64,000 bases of DNA from Epiperipatus broadwayi (lineage: Eukaryota; Onychophora; Udeonychophora; Euonychophora; Peripatidae), in the NCBI GenBank assembly GCA_028023455.1, contig JAQFVV010000320.1, positions 558,001 through 622,000 on the forward strand, written 5' to 3'. Each line of letters starts with the position of its first letter. The stretch's first letter is position 1. This document shows, piece by piece, positions 21,295 to 32,742 of this stretch. Below the pieces are notes generated by a model, which saw only the letters and a list, made by a program, of their open reading frames with translations, ran no database searches and was not told the DNA's origin. The translations under genes were made by a program, and so were the position numbers.

Positions 21295-23060
21295 TTCAGG
21301 CAAAAATGGACAGCTTGTTTCAGGGTATGAAAATTATTATTCCTTACCTTGATGTCATTTTAATGTTTGTGGAATCAGAAAGTCAATTATCAGCATGTGT
21401 ATTTAAAGTCTGTGATAAAGTGGATTATATTGGTGCAAAATTAAATATTCCTAAATGTATTTAGTCCACCACCAAAATTAAATTTTTGAGATATAATTAA
21501 TTCTAAAGGAAAGAACCATGACCTGGGAAAAGTGAAGTAGTAAAAACTGCCACAAAACCTCTAATATCAAAGATTTGCAGGCATTCCTAGGCTTGCTCAA
21601 TTTCTTTGAAAGTTTTTTGAAGGGAAAAATATGTTATCATGCCATTTTATTAACAGTCTAGAAAGAGACAGTGATTGAAATGGAATGCAGAGCATGAAAA
21701 TGCTTTCAATAAAGTTATGGATCTGTTAACTTATAATGACCAGAAAATTATTGTTACAACTGATGTCTCAGAATATAGCATAGGGGCAGTAATATTGTAT
21801 CACTATCATGGAGGTAAAGTCTAGAATTTTATGCATCCAGAATATTGACTACTGCAAAAAGAGTATACAGTCATCTTGATAAAGAAACTTTGGTGAGAGT
21901 ATATGCTGTGACAAAATTTCATCAGAAGGTTTATGGATGCAAGTTTAAAATTTATACAGAACCCTATCTATTAAAAGTTGTATTTTGAAATGTAAATAAA
22001 ACTGAACATGCTAATTAAAGAATGATTCACTGAATTAATATATTAGCAGCACATGATTTTGAGGTGATACATAAACCCAGTAAAGAAATTAGGCATGTGG
22101 ATATACTATCTAGGTTACCAGATATGTGCAAGTCAGAGAGTAAAAATTACAAAGGTCAGCAATATAGACTTCACAGAAAACAAAGCATTAGGTAGGACAG
22201 TAGTAGCTAAATGGACTAAAAGAGATCTTAGATATGGTTGGCCTAACAATCAGTTTATGTGCAAAATCTATTTGGCTCACACAATAGAGTTTGTCTATGT
22301 GTAACAAATGTATCTTAATGATGAATTATCTAATTACATCAATTGAAGGCAGAAAGAAAGTACTAACTTTACTTTATAAAGGACACCTGGAAATAGTGAG
22401 AATTAAGGATTTAATGTGGTAATATGTATGGTGGTCAAATATGAGTTGGGAGATTGAACAGACAGTTAAACATTGTATCATTTGCCTTATAATGATAGAT
22501 TCATATTCTAAATGGACAGATATAAAATTATTAAAAGCACTAGCACTGACAATACCATTAAAGCTTTGAATGAAATATTTTGGTGGCATGAATATTCCAA
22601 AACTAGTGTTTGATAATGGAGCTGTTTTTAATGTCTATGTTATTCAAAGACTTTTTGGGCTATTAAAGGGATATTAATACTGCCATACCATCCTGAATCA
22701 AACAGCTTCACTGAAAAGGCAGTGCTGCATTTAAAATACCATGGTAAATAAAACTGCATACAAATATATTAGTAAAGCTTTAACTGTTGTGATATTTTAT
22801 CAACATTTTATCTCCTTCAAGTCTACTAAAAGAATGCCTGCTGAATTGCTAAGGTGTCAGATATTTCAAACACATATGTTAGAGTCAGTTCCTTCCAAGA
22901 ATCTATCAACATAAAGTTATTTACACTAAAGAAAGTTTCAAAATTGATGACAATGGATGCTTGATATTGGGGGGGGAGTCTTTGAGTAAAAAGAAAAGTT
23001 ATGTTGAGACAATTAAGAATAGTTCAGATGTCTAATGGAATGAAAACGAGAAGACATATT
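21295..23060 (+). mobile_element. Ty3/gypsy retrotransposon pol relic
   Basis: Fragments of pol appear in the correct order on the plus strand across several frames. RT: FQAKMDSLFQGMKIIIPYLD, where the expected YLDD reads YLDV. Connection: LQAFLGLLNFFESFL. RNase H: TTDVSEYSIGAV and later HLDKETLVRVYAVTKFHQ. Then AAHDFEVIHKPSKEIRHVD ending LSRLP. Integrase: a GHLEIVR...KHCIIC zinc-binding remnant, DSYSKW, FDNGAVFN and PYHPESNSF. Numerous stops and shifts show it is dead. The GHxG-to-HPE order and the RLP end of RNase H are standard for Ty3/gypsy. gag, protease and LTRs were not seen. Confidence 0.85.
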
Positions 23061-23158
23061 AAATATTTCAGAGTTTATTAAACTAAGTCATTAGAGGTAA
23101 TAGATGTCAGTACACATTCTACACTTAATGAAGGTAATTAATACTACCAGACATGGAA

Positions 23159-23358
23159 TTAAAACAGGCAAAACTCTCCATACAGTAATGCCATTCAGTG
23201 CAAGCCAGAGTAATCAATGGATGCCAGAAGACTAGTTCATAAAATCCTTATCTAGTGCCTACTCATCCAATATCCCCAGACTAATTTCTAGCTTGTGGCC
23301 TTTGTCAGTTGCCTGTTTTAATAACAGTTATGAGCAAGCATAAGAAATGGTGATCATG
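23159..23358. repeat. Repeat family B copy (rearranged, short terminal inversion)
   Basis: Starts attaaaacaggcaaaactc and later has ttgcctgttttaataacag, so its ends are an inverted pair of about 14 bp. The interior is the reverse complement of 37325-37397 plus sequence shared with 48950-49030, and the right end is in the same orientation as 37397-37440. Family B also forms the inverted repeat at 48.9-49.4 kb. Confidence 0.65.
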
Positions 23359-24489
23359 CAGACATAGAATTGTTAAGTGAGAAGTGGTTCAGTCTAGTAA
23401 GACCAAAATTTTAACAAATGGGATCCTCCCTTCACTAAAAATAAAAAGACCCATGATGAGGAAGTGACAGTTTGTGGCAATATAACACAGTATATGTGAA
23501 TAAAGATATTTATTTGATAAAATTACCACCACACAACATATAAATAAATTATCCATCACTAAGTCCACTCTAGAAAATGTACATATTATAAGTCTTCATT
23601 GGATTTTATTAAATGTATGCTAAAATATTTATATTTATGCAAAAATTGGACTGATATAAAAACTGCAGGTAATCTAGTTAATTTTGTGTGTATGTACAAG
23701 TGTGGGTAAGATGGCACAGAAATGGACTGTGCAAAGCATGGCTGTATAAAACTATTACACACACACCAATGGAAGATAATTCTACAAATAGAGATTTTTG
23801 TTTCTGAGAAGATTAATACTTTATTTTCATCTAATTATATATATTATTTTGTTATGAGTGAAGAAACTCTTGTTAACTTTTATTTGTGTTCATGTCTCTT
23901 TGTTTTATTATTGATGCAACCTGGCTGGTATTGTCATATACCCCCAGGGAAAACAGCATTTGCTAATACATCTTTTTGTTCTTGATTCTATTACAGGAAT
24001 TACCAGAAAATTCTCAATGCAATCCACATATTTGGAACTATATTCTGCAATTACTTGCTTTTAAAGATTGTAAAATTCTAATGATGAGTTGGTGTTTCAG
24101 AAGAAAACTGTTTAATGACTTTATGTCTTCTGTTTTATTCTCGTAAATGTCATTAGATATTTTCATTAGTAAAATTGAATGTAAATCCATAAAAATATTT
24201 TTTCCTTTTGCTTAAATTGCCCATGTTAGCCAAATTAATTTTTCTCAAATCTTTCTTCAAGAAATGTCAGAATAATAGTAATTATCAATAAAATATCATG
24301 ACTTATTACAAGACTGCTACTGCTAATAAATATTATCATTTTAAACATAGTTTTTTTCATCAAAAACAATGATGGTGTCTTCAGTTTTACAATTAAATAA
24401 TTTCTTTTTATTATAATAGTTATTTGTATTTGTTGTATGTATTTGGATTATTGTGGAATATTTGTATTTATATTTCTTGTGTATTTTTT
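23359..24489. other. Stretch with no identified gene
   Basis: AT-rich. The 87-codon plus frame at 23722-23985 lacks recognisable content. Confidence 0.45.
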
Positions 24490-24605
24490 AGTTGTTCCTT
24501 GATAAAGACTATAAAGAATATAGTCAAAACCTTGGAGTCTTTTTTGTACTTTATAATAGTTCATATAATAAATCAAGATTTATAAAGAAGTTTGCATGTG
24601 GTTTG
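24490..24605 (+). repeat. Penelope-like or other retroelement 3' end (hairpin motif)
   Basis: Contains 'gataaagactataaagaa', 'atagtcaaaaccttgg' and 'ataaatcaagatttataaa'. The 'GATAAAG..-loop-..GTC(A/G)AAAC.TTGG' hairpin followed by an AT-rich tail is common at 3' ends of Penelope-like elements and their derivatives. The same motif is found in inverted form in the 26.8-27.4 kb element. Confidence 0.45.
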
Positions 24606-24904
24606 TTTTGAATATACATTGAAATTAATGGACTATTTTTAAAATAGAAGACTGTATTTGTTTGTTATTGATTTAATTTATTTCACACAATGTTGAAAAA
24701 AATTTCTATGAATTTTGGTGTTATGTAATTCTTAATATAGATACAAGATAGGAAATATTGGCCTTTGGCAATAATAATAATAATAATTAGTATAGATAAT
24801 TGTAATGGGGTTAGTATTTAATTGTTTATATTTGTTTATGTTTATTATAAGCAGAAAATACTTAAATTAATAGTTTTTATTTCTTTTCTTTTCCCTTATT
24901 CATA

Positions 24905-25140
24905 CTTTTGTGGAATAGCTCAGTTGGTAGAGCTTTGCTTAAATTCGATATTCAAGAATCTAAAGGTGCAAGTTTAACTTCTAAGTAAATATTGTCACTA
25001 TGCATATAGGCCAGCAACACCTGAAGAAGAGTGGAGAATACTACTACTCAAAATATTGTGTAATTACTAACCTGTATTGTCTATTTGTGTTATTACTAAC
25101 AAGTTGTTTGTATTTGGAAAGTTAAATAAAGTTTAAATTT
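24905..25140 (+). mobile_element. tRNA-derived SINE, family P
   Basis: The head has a very good A-box (TAGCTCAGTTGGTAGAGC) and a decayed B-box (GTGCAAGTTTAACTTC). The body contains 'ggccagcaacacctgaag' and 'ctcaaaatattgtg' and ends in an AT-rich tail, 'ttaaataaagtttaaattt'. A second copy with the same body and tail is at 52270-52460, directly downstream of a Penelope-like GIY-YIG fragment. Length about 235 bp. Confidence 0.7.
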
Positions 25141-25979
25141 TTCTATATTTATGATGGAAATAGTCCAACATATCACATCTAATGTAAAGTGTTTGATTTT
25201 AATTCTTTATTTTAATTAAGCTTTATTATTGTGATATTTGAAGTAGATAGGTAAACAGCATTTTTAAATATAAAACTGTTTTGTAATTTGCTAAATAGAC
25301 ATTTTTATCAATGGAAGATAATAAATTATTTTATGTTCTTTCAGTGGTTGCATCTTTTTAAAATGGAAGAAACTATAATAATGCTTTCATTACCAAAGAG
25401 TATAGTCTTTTTTTATGTGGGTGTTCAGTCTGTCCACTCTTCAATTTGGTCCTGTATATAGGGTTAAATAATTAAATTGTGATTGTTGACGATTAAGTTT
25501 GAATTCTCGTCCAAAACAGTGAAATTAGAAAATTCAGTTACAATGATATTATCTATATTTGATAAAGAATTTATTATGAGTGGAATACCTGAGAAAAAAT
25601 GGAAGGATAGCAATAAAGTATGAATAAATCACTTCATTTATAGAAATCTACCATTTTAAAGATTTGATTAATTTAGTTTTGGTTTAAAGATCATTGAGAT
25701 TTTTTTAAAATTCATTACAAATATTAGATCTAGTTGTAGCAAAAAATAAAGAGCAAAGTAGCTGAACCTGGGTTAAAACATTGTCACAATGCATATAACT
25801 TTTATATAAATCTGTTTATTAGAAATATAATTATAAATAGTGGAAATCAATCAAATATATAAAAAAAAATTGCTAAAGCTTTGTTAATAAAATGTTCCAG
25901 CAATAAATGTCAATTACCTTTTTAAAATCTATTAAACGAAAAATAAATTTATATCTTTTTGAATTTTCGTAAATTAAAT
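25141..25979. other. AT-rich stretch, nothing identified
   Basis: No supported gene or repeat. Confidence 0.5.
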
Positions 25980-25992
25980 AGCTTTTTTATGT

Positions 25993-26106
25993 CAAGCATT
26001 GGTGGTGGTCGAGAGATCAGCGACAGCAGCTTTACAAGCAGTTGTCCCGGGTTGGGGGTTCGCTTTCCGGCTGATGCTATGACACCATGAGAAAAAAAAA
26101 AAAAAA
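25993..26106 (+). mobile_element. tRNA-derived SINE, family V, with target-site duplication
   Basis: A 114-bp insert beginning caagcattggtggtgg, with a B-box-like gggttcgctttccgg and a terminal poly-A of about 15. It is flanked by a direct repeat, gcttttttatgt, at 25981-25992 and 26107-26118 (12 bp, 13 if the preceding A is counted). Poly-A plus target duplication shows LINE-mediated insertion. Related copies: 60136-60205 (plus, 5'-truncated) and 60981-61094 (minus). Confidence 0.85.
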
Positions 26107-26118
26107 GCTTTTTTATGT

Positions 26119-26777
26119 AAGCAAAATTTTATCTTGTCATTAACTAACTGAAATATGTTTTTCCTTAAATAGAAACTGACAATCATTAAGAGCTCTGAAC
26201 AAATAAAACAATTAGATCATTGCTAATTTTTAAAAATCTGTACTGTATATTGTAATATAAAAATTTGAATATTAGCTCTGAGATAATTTCTGTGTTAATT
26301 TAATTTTATATACTTTTAAGAGTAGTAATTTAATACATTTACTCTAGAATCATCCCATGTAATCAATGGAGATTAGACAATAGAGCTATGCTCATTTTCT
26401 CACACTATTTTCTAAATATTGGATTTTGTCAATAATCAATTTCGAACTTATTTTTCATCAATAAAAACTAATATTCAAACATTAATCTGCTGATGTGGAT
26501 GTCGTACTGCCATCTATTGGCCATTAATTACTCGGACTTATAATAGATGATTCTGAAGTAGAGTTAATAATAGAAATTACTTTTCCTAAAAAAATACATT
26601 TAACGTGAGCAGAGTTAATGTAATTTTAGACACTGTTTAGAAAATTGTGTGATTTTTACAAGTAAATACTACGCCATTCTGTTGTCAATTATATAGTCAA
26701 AATGTCGAAGCAATTGTGTACAATTAGCTTGAATTTCTTTAGATACACTATATATAAAAATGAATACATCAAACTTA
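26119..26777. other. AT-rich stretch, nothing identified
   Basis: No supported gene or repeat. Confidence 0.5.
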
Positions 26778-27370
26778 TTTTTAAATCTTGTTTTTATATG
26801 ATTATTATAAAAATATAAACTACACACCAACGTTTCGACTATTTTATAATATAGTCTTTTTCAAGACTATATTATAATAGATTATTCTAAAGTAGAAATT
26901 AGGGTAAAAACAGCATTTAAGTGATAAAAATTTTGTTATTTATAATCGTATGAATAAATTTAAACATAGGGATTTAAAAATAAAACCTTTACAATGTATA
27001 AAATTATACTATGAAGGAATAATAAAGAAAGTAATTTACATTAGTGAAATTAAACCTGAATTGAAAGTTAATAGAAAAAAGAAAATAATAGATTTGTTAA
27101 TTAAATGTTTTTAGGATATTTTTGGATGGGTATATAAATGTAAAAAAATTGATAAAGTTTTGAGATTGTTTGTAATAGAAAGGGTGTGAGATAAAAAGTA
27201 TGTTTCAGTATTTTTTAATTTGTTTGGAATATGTGATATTTATATTTATTAATATATTTGTATTTGTATTTTTCAGTTTTCCATGAAAAATATTATATTA
27301 TAAAATAGTCAAAACATTGGTGTGTAGTTATATTTTTATAATAGTCATATAAAAAACAAGATTTAAAAAT
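26778..27370. mobile_element. Inverted-repeat element D (75-bp arms, 437-bp interior)
   Basis: The left arm 26778-26853 and right arm 27291-27370 are reverse complements with about 90% identity (ttaaatcttgtttttatatg versus catataaaaaacaagattt; acacaccaacgtttcgac versus gtcaaaacattggtgtgt). The arms carry the same motif as the 24.5-kb retroelement tail. Either a TIR element or two tails of one retroelement in head-to-head orientation. No clear target duplication was seen. The interior is AT-rich without a domain. Confidence 0.7.
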
Positions 27371-27529
27371 GCTCTGTGAATGCTCTATCCATTTATAGAT
27401 ATTGAAAGTTATGAATTATTTTTGAAAAGAAAACTGTGTAGATGATATTTTAAATTCTTTGATAGAGACACTATAGTAAATTTCAATTTAAGATATTTTT
27501 TAAAAAAATATTACATTAATTTTTGATGC

Positions 27530-27610
27530 AGTCACAGCATGTCTAATTGACATGGGTCAGGTAAAAGTTGAAGTTTTTTTTTGAGTTCCAATCAGACTTA
27601 GGATTATTTT
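27530..27610 (+). repeat. Weak tRNA-like SINE segment
   Basis: Has a B-box-like 'gagttccaatcagac' about 60 nt after 'gatgcagtcacagcatg', but the A-box is poor. Possible SINE head, low confidence. Confidence 0.25.
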
Positions 27611-27774
27611 CAGATAGCCAGTGCATAACCAATTTAACTAATCATCCAATATTAAATACCAAATTGGTATCTAATCAATTTTAAATAGAAAATAAAACTA
27701 ATGAAAATTACTCAACCATTCAGTACCCACCAATTAGAAAACCTAATAGGAAAATGGTATAGTAAAGTTTAAAA

Positions 27775-27815
27775 GAGCTCTGATGACAACTGCAAGGCAG
27801 TTGAAACTATAAGCA
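27775..27815 (+). repeat. Retroelement-type 3' hairpin
   Basis: gatgaCAACTGC-aag-GCAGTTGaaac: a 7-bp stem flanked by GATGA and GAAAC, the arrangement seen in many invertebrate retroelement and Penelope-like 3'UTRs. It probably marks the end of an otherwise unrecognisable old insertion. Confidence 0.45.
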
Positions 27816-29416
27816 AGAAGAAAGAAATCATATGTTAAAATTGCATTGTAAAGTGTTTATTAAGAAATATGTGGTATATATAATTAGAAAACCTGTTAGA
27901 AAGGTACTGTTGCTCTATGAAGGGCTGCAGGAGATACCTTTGACTTGCAATAGGTATGCAATTTAAAGACAGTTTTTTTTTTAAAAGAAAAAAAGAAAAA
28001 TTCCTGTATTATTGAAATGAAAAACTTGGCATAATTCATTATATATAAATTTTAAGACATGTGGATTAATCTTACATAATATTGTCATTTTGTTTGCAAA
28101 TATTATAAAGAGATGCCTATATTTTTCTCAAATGAGTAGGCTAATAATGTTGAAAAAAACACAAATAGGTTTAAGTGTGGAATTTATATGATATATTTAA
28201 GACTTAGTCAAGCAACCATAGTGGAAGATTTGAAGCATTTCTAAAGTAATAAATAAACAAAATAAGGTTGGAGAAATCATTGATTGTTAAGCTACAATCA
28301 TTAAAAATAGATTTTGTAGTAAATTTACAAGGGACGTGTTTGCTATTAAGAAAAAGAAACAAACAAAATCTGAATATTCTATAGGAATTGTTAGTGATGG
28401 GTTCATAATTAAACACACCTATTTAATAGTTACATTACCTGTGGGACACAAAAAATAAAATAGCATTAATGGCAACAGCAGTAGGCTTTGTTTGTATTAC
28501 AGAAAGTAAAATATCAAATAAATAGTTGGAATCTCTAAATGATAAGAGTATCAAGAGTGTGGGTCAATATTGAAAAATATTTAATATTGGCAATGTCTTT
28601 ACTTTTATAAGTTGATAAATGGTATAAGATAAGGCAATTAATAACATTTGAATTAATATTTCAATTAATAGTTCAATCATAGTTATGACTCTAGTAACTG
28701 GGTGTAAATTTGGCTCATGAAAAAGTATGAAATCATGAATCGCATGCAATAAAAAAAGTTATTGTGGCTAAAATTTGTTTCAATAATGATTAATGTATCA
28801 GAAATATGACTTTGAAAATATATTACTTAATCTTTTTGCTTAATTAGACTGAATTTTCAGACTAATTACAAAATTGTAAGCATTGAGATAATTATTAGAT
28901 CCTTTTGGCTTCTTTACTTGCTAGCTACATCATTATTAAGTTTAGCAATTAGAGACTTTTATTGTTCATTAATAGTCTAATATATATCTATGGTTTCTTG
29001 AAATTTGGGAAAATATAAACCAGTGTCATTGGTGTAAGATGAAAGTTCCATTGCAGATTGGGAATAATATGATGGTTAATTAATTGGCTGAAGAATCAAA
29101 CAATCTAATTGTGAGACATTTTTAATTTATCACCACATTTGATATATGGTTAACTAGAATTGTGTAAAAGAAAAATGAAACATTATCAGATGATAAAAAT
29201 ATAACAAAAGAAATCTGTAGGGTTGTCAAAAGAAAAAATGTCTTCTTTATGACTTTTTTATGAAGAAATTAATCTGTAAACATTTTGCTATATATGTATA
29301 TACACGTAGGTTGATTATATTTAATCAGTGGTAGTTTTGAAAAACTTCAACGTATTGTTTTTGGAGAGAGGTTATTTTATATTATAAATGATTTTATTTT
29401 TATTATTTATTAATTT
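27816..29416. other. AT-rich stretch, nothing identified
   Basis: About 1.6 kb without a supported gene or repeat. Confidence 0.5.
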
Positions 29417-29664
29417 CATTCGAATATCGGCCTTTCAAGTCAATTGTGCAAACGCTTTGCGAGTGTTAAATAATAAATGAATACCCTCTGACCAATACAA
29501 GATTCAGATTTGCTCATATATAAATATTTGAATTGTAGGAATAAGAGGGATTCTTTTTATTCCTGCATAAATTCTATATCTTGTATTGGTCAGAGGGTAT
29601 TCATTTATTATTTAACACTCACAAAGCGTTTGCACAATTGGCTTGAAAGGCCGATATTCGAATG
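29417..29664. repeat. Near-perfect inverted repeat C (87-bp arms)
   Basis: Arms 29417-29503 and 29578-29664 are reverse complements with only about two mismatches, around a 74-bp loop. A relative at 55242-55412 has one arm plus the loop sequence but not the second arm. The very high arm identity points to recent formation or gene-conversion between arms. Confidence 0.9.
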
Positions 29665-29877
29665 TAATTACAAATTGTATACAGACGCTATAAAAATAAA
29701 TGCTTATTTATATATATTTATTAATTTATTTTTTCTAAGGAATAAATATTACATTAATATAGACAAAGGAAGTTGTATTTATTTTGTCTAAAAAAGATGT
29801 TTCAAATAGTTGTTGTGAAATATTGATTTTATATGACATTTCTCTTAGTCTAAATTTAATTGTTTTAAATTTTAGTA

Positions 29878-30245
29878 CAGGAATGGGCAAACTTTTCTCA
29901 CTGTGGCCACACACATTTCTGTAGGTACCTAATGAGCCACATATATGTGTTTTTATTTTTCATTACATGATGTATTCACAGTAGATGAAAATATTGTAAT
30001 CATGCTGAAAACTGAGTTTCTATTTTGAATGAATTTTCATGAAATAAAGCTTTTAAAATCCATTTCAGGCAACTTTAGGATGGCATTCATTGCCATATGT
30101 GTGTTGTATATGTATTTATTCATACGTTTATAATCAGTCACATACTTAGGGACTTGTCATATGCCACTAAACATTCACTATTTGTTTATATAATGTAATA
30201 TTTTTATGGTAAAATGTGTACTTGTGCAGGGTTTGCCTACTTTTG
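29878..30245. mobile_element. hAT-type MITE, 368 bp, with TIRs and 8-bp duplication
   Basis: Left end CAGGAATGGGCAAACTTTT; right end, in reverse complement, CAAAAGTAGGCAAACCCTG. The CAxxx-x-GGGCAAAC style is typical of hAT termini. Flanks are TTTTAGTA at 29870-29877 and TTTTAGTG at 30246-30253, a 7/8 match consistent with hAT 8-bp target duplication. No transposase frame inside, so non-autonomous. Confidence 0.8.
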
Positions 30246-30259
30246 TTTTAGTGACAGAT

Positions 30260-31145
30260 TTTAAGAATTAAAAATGGGAAACGGAGAAATAGAGGTTTAC
30301 GGTTGTAGTGTTTTGTAAAATGGCAGACATGTTTGTGCACTCCAGAAAAAACTAAAATTTATTCGTAAGGCTGTTTTTAGATCATGCTCTGATAGCTGAG
30401 GAATTTAATTAGTGCACTGATGTAATGGCGATCGACAATTCCTAGAAATATTTGCTAATTACAAATGTTTCTAGATAAGAGACGTTACCTTATTGGTCAG
30501 TGCATTGATTGATCGTTGCAGTTGTCAGAGAGCGATAAGAAGACTGGGTAACATCTAGCAGTGTAACATAGAGAGAGCAATCAAGCAGTATTGAGTAAGC
30601 AGTATTTAAGTAAAGATATCTCGCGTCAGTGCTGGTGGTTAATGATCAGCACCTTGTGGAAATGTAGTTCATGGGTGTAGCTGAAAGAGACCGCAGCGGA
30701 GATATTGAGAGCATTCATTGGAGAGCTTCATTGCAGACCAATTCATTGGAGAGCTTCATTGCAGACCAATTCGTTTGGAGAGCTTCATTGCAGACCAATT
30801 CGTTGGGGAGCATTCATTGCAGACCAATTCAGTGGAGAGATTGCAGACCAATTCATTGGAGAGCATTCATTGCAGACCAATTCGTTGGAGAGCATTCATT
30901 GCAGACCAATTCATTGGAGAGCATTCGTTGCAGACCAATTCGTTGGAGAGCACTCGTTGGAAAAGAACAGCGTGGGAATTGTATAACATTATTTGCTGAC
31001 CGCAGAGTATGACTTGCAGTTATAACATTGGCACAGTCGTAAGTGCGGATTTAACAACGGTCATGTGACAAATGTGGATCAAACTTGTAAAAATAATTCA
31101 AATGTTAACGTCTGAATTAAAGAATAAAAACTATTATTATAAACA
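30260..31145 (+). other. GC-richer unit around a minisatellite, possible LTR or 5' exon
   Basis: This stretch is richer in GC than its flanks, contains the minisatellite described below, and ends at an AATAAA-type signal ('attaaagaataaaaact', about 31115-31131). It could be a solo LTR of an unrecognised element or a transcribed unit with a poly-A signal. No TG...CA ends with a short duplication were confirmed. Confidence 0.3.
30709..30961 (+). repeat. 28/29-bp minisatellite, eight copies
   Basis: Eight consecutive units (30723-30947) of the form GAGC-TTCATTGCAGACC- followed by AATTC-TTGGA, with lengths 28, 29, 28, 29, 24, 29, 29, 29, plus partial units on both sides. No unit contains a stop in any plus-strand frame, so all three plus-strand frames are open across the array. 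The first three units have GAGCTTCATT, the later ones mostly GAGCATTCATT, so two subtypes are blocked rather than mixed. Confidence 0.9.
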
Positions 31146-31373
31146 ATATAAATTTATAGATGCATAACCTTTTTGTTACTGATTATTTTTTAGAATTTAC
31201 AAACCCTTTAAAAAAGGCTATATTTATGTGTATTTATATTTATGTACAACATAAGTACTCATGTGCATAGTAAGAATTTTATTATACAATGCTAATGCAT
31301 TCACTGCTAAACCTATAACCTGATTTTAAATATAGAATGAATAAATTTAATCAGACTTATGTTTTTTTTTTTT

Positions 31374-31606
31374 AAGATAAATGGCTCTTAACCAGTACAG
31401 AGTCTAGTTAATACGTATGCAAATAGGTATCTAGCTATTCTTAATTAAAATTAAAAAATTTTTTCAAACTCTCAACACTTGGCATTTGACAAGACAAGAT
31501 TATTGCCTTTTTATTCACTGCTTCTCTATGAGGGGACATGGAAAAATCTTTTACCCTGAAATAAATTATTAAAAATATATTTTAGCTCATTAAGATATAT
31601 ATAATA
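31374..31606 (+). repeat. Interspersed repeat E, copy 1
   Basis: About 233 bp alignable to 33269-33502 in the same orientation. Shared blocks: 'ttaaccagtacag', 'aaataggtatctagctattc', 'ttctctatga-ggga' and 'cctgaaataaattatta'. The two copies bracket 1.66 kb, so they may be decayed long terminal repeats or independent insertions. Confidence 0.75.
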
Positions 31607-32742
31607 TACAAATAAGCAAGTAAATAATAATTATGGTGGGATAAAATAAGCATAAACGAAATTTATTACTCTGCTAAGTCAGGATTTTGATAGTGAGTAT
31701 CTTTGTCAAAGCACGACTGAGTGGGAGTTAGCAAAATGTATCGGCATTTCCACCAGTTAAAAGTGTACCTTGTATTTTCTTTTGCAATATTTTATTCCAC
31801 CCAGTTACTATGAGGTTTTAACCTATATACCATATTATTCTATTTATCAAACGTTACATACTGTTAAAAATGGTTTACGATTTTTAGTATGACTAAATCG
31901 CATTCCCTCTTACAAATAAATCAGTAGCAAAGTATCTGGATAATACAATATTTCTGGTCAACCAAGCCCCAGATAATATTATTTTATATTCTACTTTTCT
32001 ACAATATCAAAAGTGTATCTAAATAAAAAAAACCCGTGACAGCTTTTTTTTCACAGGCACCAGTATTCGATGGATCATTTCATTGAATACACTGTTCCAA
32101 AGTTAATTAATTCAGAATTCTCTTTCTTTTTTAGGAGATCCCTCCCTATGCTTATATAGAAAAATAATTAAGCATACTAACATTCTTTTATTCAGGAAAT
32201 TAAAGGGCGGAGATTGCTGAATTTTACTTTTAAAGTAGTATTTAATAAACAAGAAATAATAATCAAAATACAAATTATTCATTCATACACACCCATATTA
32301 AACAATACTAACATATACATAGTTCATTATTAAGAATAAATATGAATAAAATGTTATAAACTACAAAATTAATCTTGGATATTAATAGTAATCATAATTA
32401 TTAAACAGTGAAATTAGTTTATTAAGAGTTTGTATATATTTTGTTTAAAAGTTAAATCAATATAAAGAGCTCACATCCATTTTACTGGTAATATTTCTTT
32501 TAATATACATGCCATGTCCATGCATTTTAGATTTCTTATACACAATTCTTTTATTCATGATTTCTGGGAGATGTTTTCTAATCAGCTTGCTAGGGTTCTT
32601 GGTGTGATATAGGCAAAGCAGCTCGAATCAAGTTATCATCTTGATAGCAGAATAGGAAGAAGGCATTGACGACCATATCTGAAGACTTAACAACATATTG
32701 GTCAGTGGCTTTCACCAAAGCTAAAGGCAGCTACATGGTAAA
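31607..32742. other. Stretch between E repeats, nothing identified upstream of the candidate exon
   Basis: No retroviral-type gag or pol motif is visible here, which argues against the E copies being LTRs of a complete element. Between about 32595 and 32730 the minus frame downstream of the candidate exon below reopens after two stops. Confidence 0.4.

Noticed and set aside
30671-31012. Protein of 93-113 residues made of repeated motifs
   Set aside because: All three plus frames are open because the minisatellite unit lacks stops; no frame is favoured and no homology is apparent.
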